Assembly: GCA_003290165.1 (NCBI GenBank)
Contig: QNQO01008307.1
Span: 62,001 to 126,000 of the forward strand
Direction: 5' to 3'
Length of the DNA stretch: 64,000 nucleotides
Origin: Berberis thunbergii
Lineage: Eukaryota; Streptophyta; Magnoliopsida; Ranunculales; Berberidaceae
Part shown: positions 44,324 to 56,533 of the stretch, piece by piece
Numbering within the stretch: the first letter of the stretch is position 1
Layout of the letters: each line of letters opens with the position of its first letter
Notes under the pieces: generated by a model
Told to the model about the DNA's origin: nothing
Seen by the model: the letters and a program-made list of their open reading frames with translations, nothing else
Databases searched by the model: none
Translations under genes and position numbers: made by a program

Positions 44324-44929
44324 TGACGTCGGGCGGAATATCGATTATTCTGCAGGCTAATAGCAACAGATAATTGACAGGGAAGAACATAAGAGAATAT
44401 CACAAAACATAGAGAAATAGTTCTAATGTTCAATCAAATTACTCAAATCAAAGGTATCTCTAAAATTAGCCCACAAGCCGGGCTTTTTAGCTAAAACTCG
44501 TGATTATTAGAATTTTACCAAAATTAGCAAAACCCCAATAATCATATGCTAAAACAAAATACGTAATAAAAGAAATAAACTGCCAGAAATCTGGCCCAAA
44601 TTGAGTTCAGAATCACTTCCTAAACAATAATTAAAATATTACTATAAAAGGGAAATAAACTACTAAATTTGTGGATTCAGAAGGGAAAACAGTGGAATTT
44701 GGCCTTGCGTGTTGAAAAGAGCTTTTCGAATTAGGGTCGTTTTCACGATTCTGATACTCATAGCCAAAGTTATGGCCAAAATACTAAAATGCACCCAAAA
44801 CTGTCAAATTATAAATAGAATTATGATTTCCTGCCAACCTTGCGCTGATCTGCTAATTCAAGATATCTTAGTGCTAATAATGTGCTATCTGACAGCTCAA
44901 CATCATCTGACTCGGATCCTCCTGCATCA
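44324..44929 (-). repeat. 3' LTR of the older gypsy element
   Basis: 606 bp. The pol reading frame enters it: the last 36 codons or so (44821-44929) lie inside the LTR. The right LTR carries the same coding stretch as part of its own end. Confidence 0.85.
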
Positions 44930-47900
44930 GTCGCCCTGGGTTGGAAAGAACTCGTCCTTGAGTTCACAATAGCATCATCGGGATCTGCAAAACAAGGACT
45001 CAAGTACTTTACATTAAAGACATCAGAAGTCCTCAAATGACTGGGGAGGCGATGTCTGTAGGCATTATCATTGATCTTCTGCAAGATCTCACAGGGTCCA
45101 ATCTTCCGCTCCTTAAGCTTATTATACTCTCCAACATGAAAACGATCACGGGTTAATATTGCCCAAACAAAATCTCCAACATCAAAAAGTACCCGACGAC
45201 GGTGGCTGTCAGCTTGAACCTTGTACTTGGAATTACTCTCGTGAATGGCCAGCCTCACCTGCTCATGGATACCCCGAAGATGTTCTGCCATCGCATCTGC
45301 CTTGGGACTCAAACGACCCACATGTGGAATAGAGACTAAGTTGAGCACCCCAGATGGATTCTGGCCATAGGCAATCTCAAATGGGCTCATTCCTGTGGTT
45401 ATGTTCTTCGACCTGTTATAGGCAAATTTTGCATGAGGTAACGCCAAATTCCACTATTTTGGTTTAGTGTATGCCAAACTCCTCAAAAAGGTTCCCCAAA
45501 CTGAGGTTCACCACCTCGGTCTGTCCATCCGTTTGGTGGTGGTAAGCGCTGCTAAAATTCAAGTTCGTCCCCAGTTTCTCTCATAAACTCCGCCAGAAAT
45601 GACTCATGAACTTGGTGTCAGGATACGAAGTAATGGATCGGGGAACACCATGTAAATGCACAATCTCCCTGAAATAAAGATGGGCGATCCGGATAGCGTC
45701 CATTGTTTTTCTGCAAGTTACAAAATAGGCCATCTTGGAAAACTTGTCAACCACAACCAAAAAAGAATCCCAGGCCCGTTGGGTACGGGGTAAGCCCAAC
45801 ACAAAGTCCATATTGACATCAAACCAAGGGGCCTCAGGTACAGGTAAAGGTGTGTACAGGCCCGCATTAGTGAGAACTCATTTGGACCGATGACACACAT
45901 AACAACGCTCCACATAATGAGCCACATCACTGGTCAATTTGGGCCAATAATAGGAAGAAGAGATCAAGGCCAACATCTTATCTCGCCCTAAATGACCCTC
46001 ATTATGAAGTTCACGAATAATCTGCTGCCTTAGTGAACAATCTGGAATGCACAACTGTAATCCACGAAACAAATAACCATTATGCAAAAAAAGTCATGTC
46101 GTTGACCATCAGTTGCCTCCTGAATTATCCTTCCGAAGGAAGGATCTGCAACATACATATCAGAGAAAGCCTCAAATCGTGCAACTTTAGTGCTCATGGT
46201 GGTGAGGAGTAACGTACGACGACTCAATGCATCTGCGACACTGTTTAGATTCCCTGCTTGGTGCCTCAGCGCAAACGTGAACTCCTGCAAGTACGCCACC
46301 CACTAGGTATGTCGTCGACTCAACTTGTGTTGCCCATTGATGTACTTCAGGGCTCATGATCAGTGACAAAAATAAACTCCCTCTGTACTAGGTAGTGACT
46401 CCAATGCTTCAGGGACTGAACTATGACATAAAACTCCAGATCATAGGTGGAATAATTCTTATTTGATCCTGATAGCTTTTCACTGAAAAAGCTATTGGGC
46501 GCCCTTCCTGACTCAGAACACCACCAATGCCAACCCCAGATGCATCACAATTTACCTCAAACACCTTTTCAAAATAAGGAAGTGCCAAAACTGGTGCTTC
46601 TGTCATCTTCTGCTTGACCAGTTGAAAACTGGCCTCCGCCTCCTTGGACCACTGGAAATCATGTCCCTTGAGGCACTTTGTGATAGGAGCAATCAGAGTG
46701 CTAAAGTTTCTGATGAACCGACGGTAAAAGGACACCAATCCATGGAAACTTCTGACATCGTGTAAGGTCTTTGGTTTGGGCCATTCCAATAGCGCATCTA
46801 TTTTCGACTGATCTGCATTAACACCATCAGTAGACATAACAAAACCAAGAAAAGTAACAGAAGTAGTAAAGAAAGAACAATACTTCTTCTGATTGACGAA
46901 CATGCGTTCCGTCCTCAACTTATCAAAAATAGCACGAAAGTGATCAAAATGTGACGCCCATGTCGGACTATAAATGAGGATGTCGTTGAAGTAAACTACA
47001 ACAAATTTCCCCATGAAAGGCCGTAAAACCTGATGCATAAATCTCATGAATGTACTGAGCGCATTGGACAGGCCAAAAGGCATGACCATCCACTCATACA
47101 ACCCATGATGCGTCTTAAACATTGTCTTCTACTCATCTCCAGGCCTTATTCTGATATGGTGGTATCGCTTTTAAGGTCAATTTTCGAGAAAACCTTAGAT
47201 CCGGACAGCTGGTCTAACATATCATCTAGGCGGGGAATTGGAAACTTGTATTTCACTGTAATCCTGTAGATTGCCCTGCTATCAACACACATACCCCAAG
47301 AGCCATCTTTTTTTTGCACTAGCAGAGTAGGTACTGCAGATGGGCTCATACTCTCACGGATGTAGCCACTCTCCAATAACTCTACTACATGTCGCTGCAA
47401 CTCTTCAGATTCCTTAGGACTGAGGCGATAAGCCGACCGATTAGGCAAACTGGACCCCGGAATAAGGTCGATCTGATGCTGAATATCTCGCAAAGGCGGC
47501 AGCCCAGGAGGAAGATCCTCTGGCATCAGGTCAGAAAACTCTGAAAGAAGCTATTGCACCTCTGCTAGCAAATATGAAGTCACATTGGCTGCACTATTCC
47601 CACAAGGTAACAAAGCATAGACCACATCTCCACGATCAATCTCAACTAAAAACCTGGACTTATAAAGCAAGTTAGTATTATTGGTTACCGGGGTAGGAGT
47701 GGTACCTTCCTGATGTGGTGCCAACACAATCTTCTTCCCTTTAATGCTAAGGGAATATGTATTTTTCCCTCCCATAATGAATAACACTGCGATCATACTG
47801 CCAAGGTCTGCCTAACAATACATGACAAGCATCCATAGATACAACATCACACCAAGCATTATCAAAGTATTTCTTACCAATCGAAAAATACACTAGGCAT

Positions 47901-47983
47901 AGCCTATCTACTGTTACCTCACTGCCTTTGTTCAGCCATGATAATTTGTACGGCTTGGGATGACGATTTGTCTTCAACTGCAA
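44821..47983 (-). pseudogene. Older gypsy pol, decayed, RT motif altered
   Basis: Minus-strand pieces in order: protease region (47983-47747); RT start ([28 protein letters not shown]; 47526-47146); RT core (47122-46421) with [11 protein letters not shown] in place of the usual F/Y-x-DD box, so one catalytic aspartate reads as asparagine; RNase H; integrase zinc finger (HNEGHLGRDK, CYVCHRSK; 46087-45878); integrase core ([11 protein letters not shown]; 45811-45581); integrase C-terminal region (FAYNRSKNITTGMSPFEI to the stop at 44821). Stops and frameshifts separate every piece. The final piece ends in an acidic tail, DAGGSESDD, encoded in the LTR. Confidence 0.9.
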
Positions 47984-48219
47984 TTTCTAGACAGCCTCTT
48001 CAGACACGATGTTCTCACAACTGCCACTGTCAATGATCATCTTGCAGACTTTATCTGCAACTGTGCATGTCGTGTGGAAAATATTGGTTCAATATTGGTT
48101 CTTAACCAATCGTCTCCTGAATCATCCTTGGGAGTCAGTAGACTCTTACGAACAACCAGAGTCTCATGGCCATATCCATACATTACATCTCCATCTTCAT
48201 CATCGTCATACACAGACTC

Positions 48220-49205
48220 TCAAAGTTCCTCAATTTCGTTTACCACGTCTTCCTCAATTAAGAGATTGTTGCTCTTTCGAATAGCAGGCTTCCTGCACTC
48301 AGTCGCTCTATCTCCATGTTCACCACATCTAAAACATCTAATAGTAAAGTTACTCTGCGGTGGCTGTTGGGTAGAACAGGATTCTTGAGGGTGAACTGGC
48401 CGACTGCTTTGATCACTTCTGATCATAGGCCTCCTGTTTTGCTGTTTTTCCATAGCAAGTGCACTCTAGTAGGTTTCATAAATGGTCCACAGTGAGTGAA
48501 GGTTGAGGACATCCTGTAGGGGTTGTCGTAATCCCCCCAAATATCGTGCCACCGTCTGCTCTTTCATTTCAGATAAGTCATTACGGGCTACCAATTGATA
48601 GAACTCCTCCGTGTAATCATCAACTGATCTCGTGCCTTGCCTCAATGAATGAAGTCGTTGAAACAAAGTTTGAGTGTAGTCGAAAGGAAGGAAGTGACCC
48701 TTCATCTTCTTCTTCATTTTTTTCCCAATCAATGATTTTTGTTTGGCCTGGCCCTACCTGTCGCGTGATTGCTTCAACTGCTCCCATCACGCAGATGCTT
48801 TGCCTTTGAGTTTGATGGCAACCAATTTCACTTTGACATGATCTGGAACTTCCTTATACTAAAAAATATGTTATACTTCATTCAACCAATCCACGAATCC
48901 TTCGGTCTGTAACGTCCTAAAAAACTTTGGTAGATCTACCTTGAAATCGAGATTCCATGACGATCCTCCAGACCACGGCGCTCCCAGAATTGAGCACGAT
49001 TGTGATACGGGTTTTCAAAACTGGAATCAGAATCGTGATATTCCATCTCACGATTACCGAAATCTTGCGCCGTTAGACGTTGGGTTAGCTCTGCAACTTG
49101 CCTCTGTAAATCCTCAACCATCACATCCTGAACGCTAGGATTACGGTGAGGGGCTTCCTCGTTGAGAACTTGCCCGCAACGACAACGACCACGACCACCA
49201 GCCAT
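48220..49205 (-). pseudogene. Older gypsy gag, decayed
   Basis: An ATG at 49205, about 50 bases from the LTR, opens an arginine-rich start and coiled-coil-like region (DLQRQVAELTQRL). After a stop, a frame reading VDLPKFFRTLQTEGFVDWL and then [20 protein letters not shown] gives the gag core. A CFRCGEHGDRATEC zinc knuckle (CX2CX4HX4C) lies near 48340. At least three interruptions. Confidence 0.85.
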
Positions 49206-49242
49206 AGAAACTGATAAAATCTCACCCCAAGAAGATGCTGAA

Positions 49243-49254
49243 GCTTTGATACCA
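49243..49254 (-). other. Primer-binding site of the older gypsy element
   Basis: GCTTTGATACCA on the plus strand, two bases before the right LTR, reading TGGTATCAAAGC on the element strand. Confidence 0.85.
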
Positions 49255-49256
49255 AC

Positions 49257-49899
49257 TGACGCCGGGCAGAATAGCGATTATTCTGCAGGCTAATAGCAAC
49301 AAATAATTGACAGGGAAGAACACAGGAGAATAGTCCAAAACACAGAGAAATAGCTCTAATGTTCAATCAAATTACTCAAATCAAAGGTATCTCTAAAATC
49401 AGCCTACAAGCCGGGTTTTATAGCTAAAACTCGTGATTATTAGAATTTTACCAAAATTAGAAAAATCCCAATAATTATGCTAAAACAAAATACGTAATAA
49501 AAGAAATAAACTGCTAGAAATCTGGCCCAAATTGGGTTCAGAATCACTTCCTAAACAATAATTGAAATATTACTATAAAGGAAAATAAACTACTAAATTT
49601 GTGGATTCAGAAGGGTAAATGGTGAAATTTGGCCTTGAAAAGATGTGCAACGAGTGTATCTTATTGACCACGACGTGCGCGTTGAAAAGAGCTTTCCGAA
49701 TTGGGGTCGTTTGCGCGATTCTGATACTCGTAGCCAAAGTTATGGCCAAAATACTAAAACCCACCCAAAACTGCCAAATTAGAAATAGAATTATGATTTC
49801 CTGCCATCCTTGCGCTGATTTGCTAATTCAAGATATCTTAGTGCTAATAACGTGCTATCTGACAGCTCAGCATCATCTGACTCAGATCCTCCTGCATCA
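49257..49899 (-). repeat. 5' LTR of the older gypsy element
   Basis: 643 bp, containing about 37-40 bp missing from the left LTR. An open frame across its right end (49791-50069) is the same pol tail seen in the left LTR and is not a separate gene. Confidence 0.9.
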
Positions 49900-50329
49900 A
49901 TCTTCCTATTTCTTTCAGGCTCACTAAAAATGATATGGAAAGATGGAAATTTTGTCTCTTGAACTAAGGGGAGAAAACTTGTTTTCCTTTTTGCTAGATC
50001 TGATACTTTTGAATAACTCTCACGAGTTTCTCGTGAATCCAAAGTTATTGTGTCCAAATTAAAGTTCAACTATTTATAGACTGATCCTAGAGAGGTGAAG
50101 TCAACTTTGCTTGTGTTATACTCTACTTTCTGAAAAAGACTATTTTTAGAATGGCTCACTGCTTTTCAGAACGATTCTCTTCTAATGTTGACAACATAGG
50201 GTGGTGAAGTCGACTATGCTATGTCCATAACTCTTTTTAAAAAAAGGAATATATTTTGTCACATGGGCAAAGTAATTTGGCACATGGTCTTGTACCTTGA
50301 CATAAACATGTCCTTTAATCACATTAGGT

Positions 50330-51450
50330 AGTTAACTCAGAACTGGATAACGACTCGGTCGAGGATCATATATCGACTCAACTGATCACTCGGGGAGTTA
50401 TAAAAAAAACTCGGATAATATTATTAATTAATATTTTATATCCAATTTATTATTTAGCTTAACAAAATTCAATCTTTATTTTCTTTGTAATGAATGAAGT
50501 GGTCAGCCAGTGGGACAAGTTTTGTGGCAATAGTAGAATAATGTTTTGTGTTTTCCATTAGTTAATACTAGCGTGTCGATGTGTGCTCTACGTGCACATA
50601 TTCAATGTTTTTTTTACTTTAGTAAATCAATAAGTTCAAATTGAAATGCTTGGAGTTTTTCTAATATATAAAAAAATGATTTATGAGTTTTCCCAAAAGA
50701 AAACATTGTTAATAGGTTTATTTTCAAAGTTTCACATTGCAATAAAATCATCTTTTAGCATGCGTTTCATGACCAATTTTTTTGAATTGAAAGAAGTAAC
50801 GGAAAAAAATAATGGTACTAATTATGGATAAGGGGTTTTTTTTTATAATTTACAAATAACTAAGGGTCTTAAAATAATTTACGTTAAGGGCTTGGATGTA
50901 ATTTATTATTGTTTGAAGATGATTTGGTTTTGATTGTAAACGATATGATATTTATGGGTATCTTCGTATTTTAGGTGTGACACGAACTAATTCAATGTAG
51001 AAAGCTTTTCTTCGGTTATATTAGTAGATTATAAGCAAACCCCACTTTCCATTAACGTTAGTTTATCTCCAATGACCGTAGACCTCCATCCTATTTGATT
51101 AGATAATATTCTTCCCAAAGTTGAAACCCCAACTTTCCATTGACATTATTTTATCACCTATGGTCATGACTTCGTCAATGACTCTTCCTCCTTATCAGTT
51201 TTCAACATTAAACCGCTTAGTCTGTGCAAATATATCAAACCTAGCAAGTTTCCTTCGAACTCTTCATCTCTCGCTCTCGTGGCCTCACTAGTGCAACCAC
51301 ACAAGTAACTTATCTTCTCTCAAATTCTCAATTGATAAAGCAAATACATGTATACATACCGAGTTTGCCAACTAGCTCGACCGATTCCGAGTTACGAAAA
51401 TCGATCGATTATACCGACTTTTGACGATTTCTTCATTCCGAGCCTTGGTG
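50330..51450. other. Possible insertion inside repeat copy A
   Basis: This 1.1 kb has no counterpart in copy B. It opens with GACTCGGTCGAGG near 50350 and closes with a reverse-complement-like CTCGACCGATTCCGAG near 51375, suggesting TIRs. The interior is AT-rich without a gene. The ends are not well fixed. Confidence 0.3.
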
Positions 51451-52911
51451 AAAATTTTTCATAAAAATAAATTGGTTCCCTTGCATATACTAAATAATCA
51501 CCAATTAAACTACCCATTAAGAAAATGGGCATGTCTCATGAGGGAATATTAATTCTCATGAGAGAATATCTCAAATTTTGATTCTTTAATTATTTTGCTC
51601 CCAAAAAGCTTTTGGCTCTTTATTTGAATTTTGATCATCTATAAGCTATTTGGATATCTTCACGTGCCTTATATCTTGGTCCACATTCTTGACTTCTTCA
51701 ACCATTTTGGACTTGTGTTCTTGCAAATGCTTGACTAGTCTTCGTGTCTGTAACTTCGGTTTGTTGAGTTGATTTCGTCCTTGTTGGCTTTGACTAAAGC
51801 ATTTCTAATTTGATCTTCTTGAATTGAAGAATTGACGCATTTGGCTAAGTCTTCTTGACCCATTTAAATGATCTAAATTAATCGATCACTTGCAACCTAG
51901 TATGCATGACTTTATAATTAGCTATACATTTTTACAATAACGCTCCATTCAACTTATATTGATTTTACAAACTTAACCAATAATGATTTTTTGTCCTCCT
52001 TTGTGAACTTATGAAAAAAAACACATCAAAGACACAATTACAATCTCTCAATTCACTTAAGATGAAAATTAAATCATTCAATGCACCTGATGAATTTGAT
52101 TATACTTGTCAAGAATTTGGAAGCTATAATTCACAGAAACCCATTACTAGCAAATGTATAATCTGCAATATTGGGAAATGTATTGATTGATAAATTTTCT
52201 CTCTATTTCTTACAAGAGATCACAAACTCCATTAGGAGCCAAGACAAGGCATTGCTGTTAAGCATCACCCGACTCGTAATTGGAATTGGTGTGAAATAGC
52301 AATGTACAATTTGTATGTAAAGTAATCCAAATGGCGAGGAGTACTTTGTGATTTCATCATAAACATAGGTACTTGAACTTCTGCAGACTTAAAAATTTGA
52401 ACTCTTGAATAGCAAATATGAACATTTTCCACTCATCCAACCCTTAATTCTCTGCAAGTTAGCTTAGAAATTGCAAATATGTGCATCTCTATCGTGCAAA
52501 AGATTTCACGTAATCAATATGATAATGCAATAGGAATAGAATGACAATCTCAACAAAATAACCCTAAATGCATGACATAGAGGGCAACACACATGCACAT
52601 ATCAAATAATCAGACATGCAGTGCCACTGGGAATTATAAGTATCCAAAAATCCTTTCAAGTCGACTCTAGTCTAAATTATGCCAAAATATGTAACGGGAA
52701 GTCGACTTTATTGTAGAATTCATCAACCCAAGGGTGAATCGATTTCACTGTGACTTGTAATGGGTTCACAATCAAACAGAGTGAGATTAATTTTAGTCCA
52801 ATTTTTGGCGGAAATAACTCAACCACTTGCAAATAGATTTTCCACATACAAATACATTTCATTCACATGAGATACCAACAAAGCATCATTGAAAGAAAAT
52901 TCTAAAACAAA

Positions 52912-53224
52912 CACTACACCAAATTGGCATTTTTATAACAACCTCTAAAACAGTAACACTTTTGAGTTGTAACGGTCCATAAAACAATTTTACACATTTT
53001 CACAAACAAAGTAATACAATAATTTTATCACCATGAAGAGTATGGGGCTACAAGTGATACCATTCATGGTGATCCAATTTATTGCAACACTTTTTTTGTA
53101 TAACTGTTTTTTATTTTTTTGACTAAATTTAGTTTTGACTTGAAATTGTTTGGTAGACTGTTACAGCTCAAAAGTGTTACTATTTTGGGAGTTGTTACAA
53201 AAAAAATGCCAATTTGGTGTAGTG
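52912..53224. mobile_element. 313 bp CACTA-type MITE, near-complete hairpin
   Basis: The ends are CACTACACCAAATTGGCAT at 52912 and its exact inverse ending at 53224, the signature of CACTA (En/Spm) elements. The 3 bp flanks are AAA on both sides, as expected for this superfamily. Pairing continues inward (AGTAACACTTTTGAG in both arms), through CAAACAATTT-like blocks, to ATCACCATGAA near the centre, so nearly the whole element can fold back on itself. No coding sequence. Confidence 0.93.
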
Positions 53225-53614
53225 AAATAGAGTATGCAAAGAACTCAATGTCACTTGTTTATCAAATGGTAGATTGGCTTAGGCTGGAAAAACATATAAT
53301 CACTTTTTGAAACATGCAAATAGAAGATGTATGACTAATCTCAAGAAATAAAGTATGCAAGTATTAACAAGTAAGAATAAAAAGACAAAGCCAGAAATAA
53401 TACCACGACACATAGATATAACGATGTTAACCTAAATTGAGGTTCGATTGGCTTCAATTGGTTACTTCCCTAATGGAAGGGCAAACACACAACAAACTTC
53501 TCTTATTTTATTATCTATAAACCAATGTAAAAAGTTTGCTCTACTAAAAACTCTAGTCTCAAAACTACACTCCACAACTCGAAAACTCCTTAACATTCAC
53601 GCAGAAAGTTGGAA

Positions 53615-54600
53615 TTGCAAATGAATGAAACACTTGACTTGGCTCTCTAGCAATGTCTCTCATTCTCATTTTTTTTATATATCTTAGAAGTGAGATAATT
53701 CCACTCTTTCATGTATTAAGGTTTGCGGGGTGAGGAACAAAGGTTTTTCTCTAGGGCATAGATCTCAAACAAATTATTTGTTTGGTTTAAAGAAGCTCAC
53801 AATACAAGCCTTGAGAATATCGTTCTTTTCATTGAAGCACACTCACAATAGATAGAGAGTTGAAGAAATGGTAATGATTTTCTTGCTTGAACTTGGAGAT
53901 AATGTTTTTTTTTTAATTTCCCTATCAAATTGTTATAATTTTCGCTCTCTTTGAAGTTTCTCAAAATTTCCAAATTAGAATGAGTAGGTAAGAGGGTCAG
54001 ATAATTATATATCGAGTCATGACAACCATAGTCGACTATCCCTGGATCAACTTATCTCTTTTCACATCCGTCAGAGCGGACACTTGGTCATAACGACTAG
54101 TTTATCAGAATGATTAGATCTGATTCTCACTCTAGGAGCTATATCGACTCTTATTAGATCTGAATCTAAATTTTGAATTTGGCTACCAAATGTACCTTTG
54201 ACACTTAAATTTGAATTTGGCCAATGTATTTGCCATCTTTGACTAGTTTTCATTTATCTCTTTGTATGGTCCACCTTCTTGAATTTCTTCAACCTTCTTT
54301 CAACTTTAGTCTTCTTGAAAGTTAATTGTGCTTGACAGTTCTTTAGTCTTTGGCTTCAATCATCAAATATTGACGAAGGTCTTCAATTGACTTTGACTTG
54401 GCATTTCTGATATGATCATTTGAGTCAATGCCTTTAGTTGAGTCTTCTTTGGCTGCGCTTGCATACCCCATATGTATGACTAAATAAGTTGGTTGCACAT
54501 TTATATATTATCGCTCAATGCTCAACCCATATTGGTTTTATAAATTTAATCGATTACTATTTTTGCTCTAATTCATAAGTACATAGCATTAAATGGGGTA
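53615..54600. repeat. Copy B of the old LTR-like repeat
   Basis: Uninterrupted partner of copy A (see 44120-52050). Shared order: CTCTCTAGCAATGTCTCTC, TTTGTTTGGTTT...GAAGCTCAC, CTTGCTTGAACTTGG, GGTCCACCTTCTTGAA, CATTTCTGATATGATC and TATTGGTTTTATAAATTTAA. Divergence is high, so it is old. The segment between the copies (52050-53615) holds the CACTA MITE and no recognisable coding sequence. Confidence 0.5.
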
Positions 54601-55897
54601 ATATGGTCAATTCACTCATTTTTATCAACATGCATGGCTTGATTTGGATTGTATTATGAACATGAGTGTTTTTTCTGAGTCATTTGGGTTTGGTTTTCTA
54701 GCTATTAAATCTTCGAAATTGTGCATTTGGCTAAGAGCTTGTATTACTTTTGCTCATTTTAGGTCCCAAACTTCAAGGAAGAGCTTCATGGCCTTCAAAT
54801 CAAAATTGCACTAGCTTTTCACTTGATGGATACAATAAATAAAAAATAAAAATAAAAATCATTGATACCAATAGCAAGTGTGAATTAGGGCATGAGACAA
54901 CCCATTGTCTCTTCTTCCCCGCATTTGCCTCTTCGCTCTTAACTCTCTCAAACTATAGTTGTTCATCCACTCAATCTCTACTAAACGCTCTATATTACAA
55001 GCACAACCACCTCCCCTCCCTCTCTTTTGGGTTTTTAAGGACTAGCATGGCATTTCCGAGAGAGTTCGTTTCAATTGCTTTGTGGACATCTGATTGTGAT
55101 CAACTTATTTGTTTATTATTTATGAGATTGAAAAAAAAAGTTGGTCGATTGATTCATGTGATGAGTTAGGTTTTGTTGCCTCAAATATTTTTTATGTTTT
55201 AAAAATATTGGCGAGTTTCCATTATTAAATTAAGTCACCAATCTATAACAATAACTAAGGAAAAAAAATGCAGTACCTTCCACGAAGCCATTAACGACTG
55301 AGATCACACATTGTCTTGAAATGGGACTAAATCGTATCCTTTACTTCAAGAGTACATTGGCGCTCCTATTGTTCATCAAACTATGTTTAAAATTTTGACA
55401 GAGCTGTTGAATTACATTCCATCCCTTCACTTCATCTAACCATTTGTTATAGAATCCAAATTGAGAAAAGAGAAAAGAGAAAAGAGTTCCCTCAGTGTGA
55501 ATCTATTCCTAACTTAGTCGTGCTAAACTTTGACCCTTTGTCTCCATGCATTTTCCTAGGTAGTAGAAACCCCCAACGAAAGCCATCTTCTACTTCTCGA
55601 CCTGAAAATAGATTTCATGTATATTCAATAACTAAAGTTTCAGTGAAATAGACTTCTCTGCAGGTGCAGGTCCTAAAATGGCGTTTTCAAATATCCGTAA
55701 TTGGAAGCAAACAATGGAATGAATGTTCTAGAGGCTATGGAAATCAAAAGGCCAACTTTCTCATCAACCGCTACACATCTCTCATGTAAACCATTTTCGC
55801 AACAAAAAAAAAAGTAAGTCTTTGTTGTGTCTCACATGGATACATATGGTTCTCCTTTATATTCTTCTAGCATCAAACCACCTCTCTTTGCAATTAA
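54601..55897. other. Intergenic, unassigned
   Basis: No gene supported. ATTGATACCAATAG near 54863-54876 resembles an antisense primer-binding site and could mark another retroelement fragment. A (GAAAA)n-like run lies near 55463-55487. A pyrimidine-rich stretch at 54905-55030 resembles a leader but no coding region follows. Confidence 0.35.
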
Positions 55898-56530
55898 GGC
55901 CCCGTTTGATACACAGGAAAATAATGCATTTTGCAAATTAATGCAAATGTATTAATTTGCATTGGTTTGCAATGCATTACTTCACAAACGCTTGGTAGTA
56001 ATTAAAGAAAATCAAAGACAATTCGAAAAAGTGATTGTGGTGATGGTTACTGCAAATGTGGGCACTGGTGGCAATGACAGTGGTTGTTGAAATGGTGGTG
56101 GTTGTGGTGGTTCGGTGGGTATAATGATGGGTGGATGGTTTTGGTGGTTATGGTGATTGCAGCGGATGGTATTGGTTGTGGTGATTATGCTATAGCGGTG
56201 GTTATGCTATGGTATTTGTGGTGGTGACGACAATGGTTATGGTGAAGGTGGTTATGATATGGTGGTTGAGGTGGTGGCGGCAGTGACAGTGGTGATGGTT
56301 GGGGTGTTTTTAAGGAGTTGGGAGTAGAATTCAAGTAAGAGGAGGCGATGAGAGTTTTGCAAAATAATGCGGAGATTTTTTCCCGCAAAATTTTGTAGAA
56401 TTTTATAACTAGAAGATGTAGAGGTCCTGCATTCAAATTCCAATAACTGCTTTCTGCAAAGGCAATAAAGTTTATGTAACCGCCGTAAACTTTTGCTTAT
56501 GCATTCTTTTACCGTATACCAAGTGTAGCC
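55898..56530. mobile_element. Tourist-like (PIF/Harbinger) MITE with GGT-rich core
   Basis: The left end GGCCCCGTTTGATACAC and inverse of the right end GGCTACACTTGGTATAC match at about 70% over 35 bp. The target duplication is TAA on both sides (55895-55897, 56531-56533), the PIF/Harbinger signature. The core (56030-56310) is a degenerate GTGGTGGTT array; the opposite strand gives meaningless histidine-rich frames. 633 bp, no transposase. Confidence 0.75.
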
Positions 56531-56533
56531 TAA

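Larger units (their letters stand above)
44324..49899 (-). mobile_element. Older Ty3/gypsy element, full length, inactive
   Basis: The LTRs at 44324-44929 (606 bp) and 49257-49899 (643 bp) start TGACG(T/C)CGGGC and end CTGCATCA. The flanks ATCTC and ATCTT match at 4 of 5 bases. The LTRs differ at roughly 40 positions (about 7% by eye), plus a 37-40 bp deletion in the left LTR (between GGCCTTG and GTTGAAAAGAGC). The internal region on the minus strand holds a PBS, gag, protease, RT, RNase H and integrase broken into many frames. No chromodomain was seen. It is much older than the chromovirus at 34589. Confidence 0.93.
44120..52050. mobile_element. Copy A of an old LTR-like repeat, split by insertions
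   Basis: Segments 44120-44323, 49900-50280 and about 51500-52050 align in order with 53615-54600 (copy B). Matching blocks include TTGTTTGGTTAAGGTTAAGCTCAC vs TTGTTTGGTTTAAAGAAGCTCAC in parts, TCTAGCAACGTCTCT vs TCTAGCAATGTCTCT, and GGTCCACATTCTTGACTTC vs GGTCCACCTTCTTGAATTT. Copy A was entered by the gypsy element at 44324-49899 and probably by another element at about 50330-51450 (CGGTCGAG-containing ends). Direct orientation of the two copies suggests LTRs of a lost or non-autonomous retroelement. Confidence 0.5.

Noticed and set aside
49791..50069. Minus-strand open frame after the right gypsy LTR, first read as a second tandem element
   Set aside because: It is the pol tail that lies inside the LTR; the LTR ends at 49899 with a flank match to the left side, so no second element is needed.
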